From positions 1-5,468 of the forward strand of contig DAOVSY010000215.1 of the NCBI GenBank assembly GCA_030633365.1: 5,468 nucleotides of DNA, in the 5' to 3' direction. The notes below the pieces were generated by a model. That model was not told where the DNA came from. It saw nothing but the letters and a program-made list of their open reading frames with translations, and searched no databases. This stretch comes from Spirochaetaceae bacterium. GTDB lineage: Bacteria > Spirochaetota > Spirochaetia > B11-G9. Of the stretch, positions 1 through 5,428 are shown one piece after another (within the stretch, counting starts at the first letter, position 1; the number at the start of each line of letters is the position of its first letter). The position numbers were made by a program, and so were the translations under genes.

Positions 1-789
1 CTTAACAAAGAATTCAAGAGAATCCACACACTGTTTGCTGTTAACAGTTACTTCACCTTCTGAGTTTATAACCTGTCCGCCAAAACCTCTCATATACTCC
101 ATCCAATCCTGAGCAACTGCCGGGCCTCTTGCACCATTGGAGACAAGACCAAACATGTTTTCATCGGGTCTGGAAAAGAACTCTGCAATATCACCAAGCT
201 GATCCATAGTATCGGGAACAGCAAGTTCATAACCATATTTACCCTTAAAAGCTGCTTTTTCACCAGCATCTTCAAACAGGTCTTTTCTATAGATCAGGCT
301 GTTTGCATATCCGGATAAAGGATACCCGATCTGTTTTCCGTTCCAATCACCCATAACCCAGAGAACCTTAACAATATCATCATAATCAATCTCTGCTTTA
401 TCTCTGGCAATCCAGGATGTAAGATCTTTTGTCCAGCCTTCCTGCTCAAACTGACCAGTCCAGACAATATCCATTGTTGCCAGATCGTATTGTGCTGATC
501 CTGTGGCAAAGTCCTGAGTTATCTTCTGCATTAATTCCACATAGCCCAGAATGTCAATTTTAACTTCTGCGCCTGTCAGATCCTTAAACTCCTGGCTCAT
601 TACCTTTGTATATCCGGCAAACTGATCAGCCATTACTGCAAAATGGAGAACTGCTCCCTCATAGGGTAGAGCCTGTTCCACTACAGGAGCTTTTGTTTCC
701 TGTGCTGGTTCCTTACTACCGCCAGCGAAGACCATCATACTGACAAGAAGCATGACTGAAACGAAAAAAACTACATTACTCTTTCTCAT
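1..789 (-). CDS. Sugar ABC transporter substrate-binding protein, family 1 (3'-truncated by window edge)
   Basis: Extracellular solute-binding protein of the MalE-like family 1, which captures a sugar or oligosaccharide outside the cytoplasmic membrane and delivers it to an ABC permease. The frame stays open for 263 codons from the ATG at 789 to the window edge; the C-terminal lobe, perhaps 150-200 residues, is missing. Residues 1-22 form a signal peptide: a basic MRK start, a hydrophobic core at about 6-21, then FAGGSKEP. There is no lipobox cysteine, so cleavage after Ala22 by signal peptidase I is plausible; this FAGGSKE form is one I associate with spirochaetes. A Pro/Glu/Ala-rich linker covers about 27-42. 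Family features include a YDLATMD strand at 101-107 and GYPLSGYANSLIYRKDLFE at 155-172, the usual ligand-cleft and hinge segment. The start is supported by AGGAG six bases upstream. It lies 73 bases downstream of the dehydrogenase gene in the same direction; permease genes would be expected further left. The ligand is unknown, but the operon suggests a sugar or polyol. Confidence 0.9.
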   Translation of the reverse strand, partial: MRKSNVVFFVSVMLLVSMMVFAGGSKEPAQETKAPVVEQALPYEGAVLHFAVMADQFAGYTKVMSQEFKDLTGAEVKIDILGYVELMQKITQDFATGSAQYDLATMDIVWTGQFEQEGWTKDLTSWIARDKAEIDYDDIVKVLWVMGDWNGKQIGYPLSGYANSLIYRKDLFEDAGEKAAFKGKYGYELAVPDTMDQLGDIAEFFSRPDENMFGLVSNGARGPAVAQDWMEYMRGFGGQVINSEGEVTVNSKQCVDSLEFFVK

Positions 790-862
790 ATTACTCTCCT
801 AAAATATTTTTTACATCCGTGCCAATTGAAGTTCAAATTATAGTAATTACACCAGATAGTAA
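790..862 (-). other. Intergenic spacer before the binding-protein gene, with ribosome binding site and short direct repeats
   Basis: This is the only sizeable gap inside the putative operon. On the minus strand it carries a good ribosome binding site, AGGAG at 796-800, six bases from the ATG at 789. Two exact copies of the 10-mer TAATTACTAT lie at 856-865 and 840-849, offset by 16 bases; the first overlaps the dehydrogenase stop codon. A short inverted repeat TTGAA-N-TTCAA is at 826-836. No convincing -35/-10 pair and no GC-rich terminator hairpin are visible. The gap could hold an internal regulatory or processing site that lets the abundant binding protein be expressed separately, but nothing in it proves this. 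Confidence 0.4.
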
Positions 863-1891
863 TTAAAAATTAATCGCAACCCGGAAAGTATCCGGATCTA
901 TGGATCTTTCCATTGCTTTCTGTGCATCTTTAACATCCCATTCTTCAGTTAAAAAATTTTTAACATCCACCAATTTATTGGAAAGAAGGTTAGATGCAGT
1001 ATAAAAATCAATTGTTGAAGGACTATATGATCCCGTAATAACATATTCTCCATAATGAATTTTATTTGGATCGATTGTTATTGGGTCATTGGGATGAAAA
1101 GAGCCATAATATACAATGGTTCCCATTTTTTTTAGAAAATTAAAAGCATCTGCCGCTATGGAGGATTTTGTTGCTGTAAAAAAGATGTATTCCACTCCAT
1201 TACCATTTGTTAAATCGGAAATTAACTTTTTTGAATCCTCATTTATTGGATCGATTGCAAAATGAGCACCTGCCTTTAAGGCAATTTTTCTTCTGTCCTC
1301 TCTGGGTTCAATCATTATGACTCTGCAACCTCTAAGCAAAGATAGTTTAAGATGAAGAAGACCCATAAGACCTGCACCAATGACAACAACAGTCTCACCA
1401 AAATCAGGATTGACCCTTCTTACACTATGAACACAGCATGCTAAAGGCTCAGTGAATGCTGCTTCAGTATAAGAGATTTCACTGGATACAGGAAAAACCT
1501 TATTCACATCAAGGCTAATATATTCCGCTAATCCTCCGCTGGAAGAAATATCACCATAGACCCTTTTCTCCGGAGTCCCTCCACAAAGATTATTGAATCC
1601 CTGATAGCAAAAGGAACAGTGTCCACAATCATCAAGAGTTTTAAAAACTACATGATCACCAGGGTTGAAATTTGTAATTGTACCTGGAGGTATTGAAACA
1701 ATTTCACCTGCTGCCTCATGTCCTGGAATAAAAGGGAGAGTCATACTCGATTCCCCGGCAAAAATTCTCTGTTCCCATGTACATAACAAACAGGTATGTA
1801 TTTTTATAAGAACCTGACCATGACGTGGTACAGGATCCTTAACCTGCAGAACCTCTACTTTCTTTTTATCAGTTACAGCTACAGCTTTCAT
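863..1891 (-). CDS. Zinc-dependent medium-chain alcohol/polyol dehydrogenase
   Basis: A 342-residue cytoplasmic NAD(P)-dependent dehydrogenase of the zinc-containing MDR superfamily (sorbitol dehydrogenase / threonine dehydrogenase type), full family length. The N-terminal GroES-like domain has likely catalytic zinc ligands Cys37, His58-Glu59 (in GHEAAGE) and Glu148 (TEPLAC). The structural zinc site is complete: Cys89, Cys92, Cys95 and Cys103 in the C-x2-C-x2-C-x7-C spacing. The Rossmann fold starts at about 166 with GAGLMG (172-177); the acidic Glu195 after the second strand suggests preference for NAD. The residues after Cys37 read T-W-E-Q rather than the common G/R-S/T-D, so the usual proton-relay Ser/Thr two positions after the Cys is a Trp here. 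Its ATG overlaps the aldolase TGA in an ATGA junction, so translation is probably coupled. Operon context suggests oxidation of a polyol or a sugar hydroxyl; the substrate is not known. Confidence 0.9.
   Translation of the reverse strand: MKAVAVTDKKKVEVLQVKDPVPRHGQVLIKIHTCLLCTWEQRIFAGESSMTLPFIPGHEAAGEIVSIPPGTITNFNPGDHVVFKTLDDCGHCSFCYQGFNNLCGGTPEKRVYGDISSSGGLAEYISLDVNKVFPVSSEISYTEAAFTEPLACCVHSVRRVNPDFGETVVVIGAGLMGLLHLKLSLLRGCRVIMIEPREDRRKIALKAGAHFAIDPINEDSKKLISDLTNGNGVEYIFFTATKSSIAADAFNFLKKMGTIVYYGSFHPNDPITIDPNKIHYGEYVITGSYSPSTIDFYTASNLLSNKLVDVKNFLTEEWDVKDAQKAMERSIDPDTFRVAINF
1888..1891 (-). other. ATGA start/stop overlap coupling aldolase and dehydrogenase
   Basis: On the minus strand the aldolase ends in TGA (1890-1888) and the dehydrogenase begins with ATG (1891-1889), sharing four bases. 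The only nearby Shine-Dalgarno-like sequence is a weak TAGGTAG at 1898-1904, inside the aldolase gene. Reinitiation by ribosomes finishing the aldolase is therefore the likely way the dehydrogenase is translated, which would keep the two enzymes in proportion. Confidence 0.75.
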
Positions 1892-2658
1892 AAGTTTCTA
1901 CCTACTTCCGAGGCACTTCGATTATTATGAACTATTTCAACCAGAGCCGATGTTACTGCACCAGGATCGGGATGCTTCCAGATATTTCTCCCAATGGCTA
2001 CACCCTTAGCTCCTGCTTCCATTGCCTTCTCTACAAGTTCAAATAAATCCTGAAGATTATTTACTTTTGCTCCACCAAGAACAATAACCGGTTTAAAACA
2101 ACCATCAACAACTGTACGAAACTCACTAACGCTTCCAACAAAACTGGTTTTTATAATATCCGCACCTAATTCGGCACCTATTCGTGCGGCCAGACGTACA
2201 GTTTCCACTGTTTTAGCTGGTTCCGGCCCAAAGCCTCCCGGAAGCATTTCTGCAAGAACAGGCAGACCCCATGCATGTGCTTCCGCAGCCAGTTCCGATA
2301 CATTAATAAGTGTATCAACCTCATTTACAGCCCCTGGGAAACCCATACAGGCAAGACAATCTGCTCCTTCTATAAGAGCATCTTCGGAATCCAGTATTCT
2401 GTTTCCAGTCTGAAAGGATGAAAGAGCAGAATTACCTCCATCCACTCTTAAAATAAGCCCTGTTCCCTTTAACTCTTCCACAAAGGTTCTGGACATGCCA
2501 TAACCTGCAAGAACTGCATCTGCTCCACCATTTACAATACTTTTAAGTATCTTAGAAACATCTGCCATTCCAGGAAGGACATCAAGGCCCAGTCCATGAT
2601 CCAATGCTACTATTACAGATTTTTTATCTTCTTTAAAAATATTACCAAGTCTTCTCAT
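1888..2658 (-). CDS. Class I aldolase of the DhnA / LsrF family
   Basis: A 256-residue cytoplasmic TIM-barrel enzyme of the class I DhnA-type aldolase family, which includes archaeal fructose-bisphosphate aldolase, aminodideoxyheptulosonate synthase and the LsrF thiolase. Visible features: VIVALDHG at 15-22 with Asp20-His21 on the first strand; RVDGGNS at 71-77; DIIKTSF at 168-173, where Lys170 is the expected Schiff-base lysine; VLGGAK at 193-198; and GVAIGRNIWKHPDP at 219-232, the phosphate-binding loop region. The segment corresponding to the catalytic-Tyr (YPRG-like) stretch of archaeal fructose-bisphosphate aldolase reads AEMLPGG (136-142), with no Tyr. An ATG 66 bases upstream in frame would give 278 residues, but that extension overlaps the kinase gene, lacks family similarity and has no better ribosome site; the start at 2658 has AAGGAGAGG just upstream. 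Given the kinase before and the dehydrogenase after it, the likely job is cleavage of a phosphorylated ketose. Exact substrate unknown; a thiolase-type reaction like LsrF is the alternative. Confidence 0.88.
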   Translation of the reverse strand: MRRLGNIFKEDKKSVIVALDHGLGLDVLPGMADVSKILKSIVNGGADAVLAGYGMSRTFVEELKGTGLILRVDGGNSALSSFQTGNRILDSEDALIEGADCLACMGFPGAVNEVDTLINVSELAAEAHAWGLPVLAEMLPGGFGPEPAKTVETVRLAARIGAELGADIIKTSFVGSVSEFRTVVDGCFKPVIVLGGAKVNNLQDLFELVEKAMEAGAKGVAIGRNIWKHPDPGAVTSALVEIVHNNRSASEVGRNL

Positions 2659-2661
2659 AAA

Positions 2662-2670
2662 CCTCTCCTT
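2662..2670 (-). promoter_or_regulatory. Ribosome binding site fixing the aldolase start
   Basis: On the minus strand AAGGAGAGG lies here, with the AGGAG core six bases before the ATG at 2658. It overlaps the TAA stop of the kinase gene (2669-2671), so the kinase and aldolase genes are separated by only ten bases. It supports the 256-residue start over the longer in-frame ATG at 2724. Confidence 0.85.
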
Positions 2671-4102
2671 AGGTTGCGTACTTTTCAAGCTTATTTTTAA
2701 TTTCAAACAAGCTGTGATTTGCATCTTTTAATTGAATATACTGATCTTTATAAACAGTAAATAATTCTTCCCATATATCGGTAAACATATTATCGGGACT
2801 TATTTCATAATCACTTTTTACCCATTGAGTTGTTAACTCACTTACAGTTCCTGCCCCACAGCCATAGGAAGCAAGAATCATAGCTCCCAGTGGTGCAGCA
2901 TCAGTTTCTTTCATAACAATATATTTAATTCCAGTGATATTTGCTTTATACTGCAATAGAGCTTTATTTTTTGCTCCTCCACCTACAGCTCTAATGCCAT
3001 GTTCAAAGGAATCACTACTTTTTCCAACTAACTGAATACACTGCTTTGTTCCGAATGCAATTCCCTGAAGAACACTTTTTATTAGATCATCACTGTTAGT
3101 ATCCGAATTAAGTCCGGTAAATGAAGCAGATGACCTCTCATCCCAGACGGGACTTCTTTCGCCATCAAGATATGGTAGGTAGATAATTGGCAAGGGGTCA
3201 AATCTATCAATTTGAGATAATTCAGTCAGATCTTTGTTCAAAATATTCATCAACCATGAAATGGATGCACCCGTAGAAGACATTGTTTCAATTACAAGAG
3301 ATCTTTCCGGTATTATATGAGACATAGCTGATGAGTCAATTTTTTTACAGCAGGTAATGCAGGTAGAAGTTCCGGTACCATCCACCATCATACCGTTTTC
3401 TATAGCTCCTGCACCAATTGATTCACTCCATGCGTCTATTCCACCAGCAACAACAGAAATATTATCTGATAAACCACAGTCCCTTGAAAATTTGGTATTT
3501 GTTTGTCCTGCTTTATCCCATGATTCGACAACTTCAGGGAATATTTCAGTGGGAATACCTGTGGAGAAAGTATCAAATTTTCTTATATCAGTATTAAAAA
3601 AAGCAAGTGTTGAAGCTGTAGAAAAATCCATTATCATACTTCCGGTCAGAAGATATATTACATAATCCTTTGGATACATGGCCTTAATTTCAGTTCTAAA
3701 AAGATTTTTTCTTTCAGTAAATAACTTAAGAAGTTTAGCTTCAAAACTTGTCCCGTCTTTAGAAAAACCTTTAATAATTGTCCTTAATTCATCTGCTTGT
3801 TGGAAGGCACTTCCATCCTGCCATGTAATTATATCTGTAAAAACCGAACCATTATCCCCAACAAGTAAAATACTTGGTCCATGACCGCAAAGGCCAATGC
3901 CGTCTATGGTCTCTCCAACACTCTTTGCATGTTTAGAAATATTATTAAAAAAGCTTAATAAAGATTGTTTAAAATATTCCACTTTATGATGACCGGGAGT
4001 AAACATCTCCTCTGTGTATTTTTCAGAAATTGTATAAATACCAGTTTTGAGTCCTAAAACAGCTTTTAAACTACCAGTTCCTATATCAATACCTACATAC
4101 AT
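2669..4102 (-). CDS. FGGY-family carbohydrate kinase (xylulokinase-like)
   Basis: A 477-residue cytoplasmic ATP-dependent sugar kinase of the FGGY family, close to the usual length of about 480-520. The N-terminal half begins with GIDIGTGSLKAVL (4-16), the first phosphate-binding motif, and has GHGPS (73-77) and TWQDGSAFQQ (93-102), which help form the sugar site. The second half contains GGIDAWSESIGAGA (220-233), where Asp223 is the expected catalytic base, then DGTGTST (241-247), the segment YLPYLDGERSPVWD (308-321) typical of xylulokinase-like members, and the adenosine-site motif AVGGGAKNKALLQ (372-384). The C-terminal end after about 455 is Lys-rich and helical. The ATG at 4102 has AAGGA seven bases upstream and starts at the expected first strand. 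It begins 29 bases after the repressor gene and its stop codon lies within the aldolase ribosome site. FGGY specificity ranges over xylulose, ribulose, glycerol, erythritol, AI-2 and others, so the substrate cannot be named; a ketose or polyol made by, or passed to, the neighbouring dehydrogenase and aldolase is inferred. Confidence 0.92.
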   Translation of the reverse strand: MYVGIDIGTGSLKAVLGLKTGIYTISEKYTEEMFTPGHHKVEYFKQSLLSFFNNISKHAKSVGETIDGIGLCGHGPSILLVGDNGSVFTDIITWQDGSAFQQADELRTIIKGFSKDGTSFEAKLLKLFTERKNLFRTEIKAMYPKDYVIYLLTGSMIMDFSTASTLAFFNTDIRKFDTFSTGIPTEIFPEVVESWDKAGQTNTKFSRDCGLSDNISVVAGGIDAWSESIGAGAIENGMMVDGTGTSTCITCCKKIDSSAMSHIIPERSLVIETMSSTGASISWLMNILNKDLTELSQIDRFDPLPIIYLPYLDGERSPVWDERSSASFTGLNSDTNSDDLIKSVLQGIAFGTKQCIQLVGKSSDSFEHGIRAVGGGAKNKALLQYKANITGIKYIVMKETDAAPLGAMILASYGCGAGTVSELTTQWVKSDYEISPDNMFTDIWEELFTVYKDQYIQLKDANHSLFEIKNKLEKYAT

Positions 4103-4131
4103 TCCACTTTCCTTATCTTTTTAAACTGGCC

Positions 4132-4854
4132 CTATCGTTTTAATCTGACCATATATTTATATTTGTCAGCCCGGTATACACCCTCAGCATATTCAATTCG
4201 ATCATTGTTATCATCAAATGTTGTGTACCTGATTATCAGCACAGGATCACCAGCAGATATTTTTAAAAAAATTGCATCTTCTTTACTGGCAAGGCCAGCT
4301 TCAATAACCTTTTCTGAGCTGATTATTTTTACTCTATACTTATTCTCCAGTAATTCGAAAACTGAACCACTAAAATCATCCTTTTCAGTCATTCCGGTAT
4401 GGGCACATATATAATTTTCAAAAAGTGCTATTGGCTCACTATCAACTTTTCTTAGCCGCTTTGCATAAATAATTTGTTCATCCAGGTTAATATCAAGATG
4501 CTCCAGCAATCTATCAGTAGCAGGGATTCTTAAAACATTCAAAACTTCTGTAGAAGTTATTTTCCCCTGTTTTTTCATCTTTTCTGTAAAACTCTGAAGT
4601 GTTGTATTTCCATTTTCCTGCATCTTAGGAAAAGCAACTATTGTTCCCTTACCCTGTTTTTTCACAAGAAGATCTTCGAATACCAGACCACTAATGGCAT
4701 TACGCACAGTTATCCTTGAAACATTATAAATTTTTTCAAGTTCTTTCTCAGAAGGTATAATATCTCCAGGTTTAAACTCCTGGTCCATAATTCTCTTTCT
4801 TATAATTTCCTGAAGCTGAAAATAAAGAGGTAGTGGACTACTGTCATCCAGCAT
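4132..4854 (-). CDS. GntR-family transcriptional regulator, HutC/UTRA subfamily
   Basis: A 240-residue repressor-type regulator, standard length for the HutC subfamily. Residues about 7-76 form the winged helix-turn-helix: PLYFQLQEIIRKRI, then PGDIIPSEKELEKIYNVSR with the recognition helix in SRITVRNAISGL (46-57), and the wing KKQGKGTIVA (65-74). Residues about 85-238 form the UTRA effector domain, including the pairs ERxx-like strand IIYAKRLRKVDSEPIALFENYI (128 onward) and EYAEGVYRADKYKYMVRL near the C terminus. UTRA domains usually bind small metabolites such as sugar phosphates, which releases the repressor from DNA. The ATG at 4854 has AGGAG five bases upstream. The gene is first in the operon and sits just downstream of a perfect palindrome, which strongly suggests autoregulation and control of the kinase, aldolase and dehydrogenase genes. 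The effector is unknown but is probably a pathway intermediate. Confidence 0.93.
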   Translation of the reverse strand: MLDDSSPLPLYFQLQEIIRKRIMDQEFKPGDIIPSEKELEKIYNVSRITVRNAISGLVFEDLLVKKQGKGTIVAFPKMQENGNTTLQSFTEKMKKQGKITSTEVLNVLRIPATDRLLEHLDINLDEQIIYAKRLRKVDSEPIALFENYICAHTGMTEKDDFSGSVFELLENKYRVKIISSEKVIEAGLASKEDAIFLKISAGDPVLIIRYTTFDDNNDRIEYAEGVYRADKYKYMVRLKR

Positions 4855-4867
4855 AAGTTCTCCTACA

Positions 4868-4891
4868 AAAGATTATAACGTTATAATCTTT
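4868..4891. promoter_or_regulatory. Perfect 24-bp palindrome, probable GntR operator
   Basis: Each half reads AAAGATTATAAC 5' to 3', meeting at a central C-G step between 4879 and 4880, with no mismatch over 24 bases. The core GTTATAAC-type symmetry is the kind of site dimeric GntR/HutC regulators bind. It sits 4 bases upstream of the repressor's ribosome site and around the likely transcription start, so bound protein would block initiation. Nothing else in the window repeats this site, so the whole operon is probably controlled from here. Operator function is inferred; the symmetry is directly visible. Confidence 0.8.
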
Positions 4892-4892
4892 A

Positions 4893-4924
4893 ATTATAAT
4901 TACATGTATATACCTATATGTCAA
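4893..4924 (-). promoter_or_regulatory. Probable sigma-70 promoter of the sugar operon
   Basis: On the minus strand a perfect TTGACA (-35) is at 4919-4924. Seventeen bases further is AATTAT (4896-4901), preceded by TG at an extended -10 position; a perfect TATAAT is also present at 4893-4898 but with a 20-base spacer. Either -10 puts the transcription start within or next to the palindrome at 4868-4891, consistent with repression by steric block. The surrounding bases are very AT-rich, so the exact -10 is uncertain. Confidence 0.65.
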
Positions 4925-5008
4925 GAAAAAGTTTTAGAAGAGAGCCTCAGAGCCTGTGCGTTGTAAATTTAGATTACTATTTGAAAATATATTATGAGGG
5001 ATTGTGTA
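4925..5008. other. Gap between sufU and the sugar operon; no clear terminator
   Basis: This stretch separates the sufU stop from the operon promoter. It contains a short tandem repeat of AGAGCCT (4941-4947 and 4949-4955, plus strand) and is otherwise AT-rich. I see no GC-rich stem followed by a T run on the minus strand, so intrinsic termination of the suf transcript is not evident. Read-through into the repressor gene or a factor-dependent stop is possible. Confidence 0.5.
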
Positions 5009-5428
5009 TCATATAAGAGCAACTTCCAAAGCATGCCATGGCAAAGTTGCACATTTAACCCGAAGGGGATATTTTATGACACCCTCCAGGGCAATTAAAT
5101 CGCCCCAATCTTCAAGACTACTTTTGTCTTCATTTCTCATTATTAAAATAAAACTTTTTATCATTTTAAGAACTTCTTCTTTAGATTTTCCTTCCACAAT
5201 CTCTGTCATCATAGAAGCGGAAGATGTACTTATTGCACACCCGTCTCCATCAAAGCGGACTCTTTCCAGTTTACCGTCATCAAATAAATCAACAGCAAGC
5301 TTTATAGAATCTCCACAGGTGGGATTCTCATGAACTTCATCTTCCGAGATAAAATCCAGATTCTCTTTATTTCTGGGATGTTTTGCATGGTCAAGAATTA
5401 TTTCCTGATAAAGATCGTCAAATGCCAT
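5009..5428 (-). CDS. sufU: SufU-type iron-sulfur cluster assembly sulfurtransferase
   Basis: A 139-residue cytoplasmic protein of the NifU-N/IscU superfamily, SufU branch. SufU accepts persulfide sulfur from the cysteine desulfurase SufS and passes it to the SufBCD scaffold; it binds zinc rather than acting as a classical scaffold. The zinc ligands known from Bacillus SufU are all present: Cys38 and Asp40 in NPTCGD (36-41), Cys64 in GDGCAISTSSASMM (61-74) and Cys126 in the VKCATLPWHALE segment (124-135). The 62-residue distance between the last two cysteines fits SufU, which has an insertion there compared with IscU. The start at 5428 (MAFDDLYQEIILDH) matches the family N terminus; an in-frame ATG at 5452 would add MKQENTLI but has no ribosome site. 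AGGAG at 5441-5445 is 12 bases from the chosen ATG, rather far, so coupling to the overlapping upstream gene may help. The preceding gene end is probably sufS. Confidence 0.93.
   Translation of the reverse strand: MAFDDLYQEIILDHAKHPRNKENLDFISEDEVHENPTCGDSIKLAVDLFDDGKLERVRFDGDGCAISTSSASMMTEIVEGKSKEEVLKMIKSFILIMRNEDKSSLEDWGDLIALEGVIKYPLRVKCATLPWHALEVALI

Noticed and set aside
90..509. Minus-strand open frames of 61 and 71 codons inside the left-edge gene
   Set aside because: They lie in other frames of the same strand as the binding protein, whose own frame is open across the entire 789 bases with clear family motifs.
1888..2724. Longer aldolase start giving 278 residues
   Set aside because: The extra 22 residues overlap the kinase coding region and are unlike the family N terminus, while the internal ATG at 2658 has a strong ribosome site at ideal spacing.
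3357..3884. Plus-strand open frames opposite the kinase
   Set aside because: They are antisense shadows of the well-supported kinase frame, with no family features or ribosome sites.
1888..4102. lsrK/lsrF AI-2 quorum-signal operon
   Set aside because: The aldolase and kinase families match, but there is no LsrR-type regulator, LsrG or LsrB-type binding protein, and a dehydrogenase is present. Kept only as an alternative substrate idea.
4902..4921. Imperfect 20-bp palindrome near the -35 element as a second operator
   Set aside because: Several mismatches and strongly alternating A/T content; it does not resemble the perfect palindrome at 4868-4891.
4918..5016. Plus-strand open frame of 32 codons (starting MSRKSFRREPQ) across the intergenic gap
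   Set aside because: No ribosome binding site precedes its ATG, it overlaps the end of sufU and the operon's -35 element, and the composition looks like chance translation of intergenic DNA.
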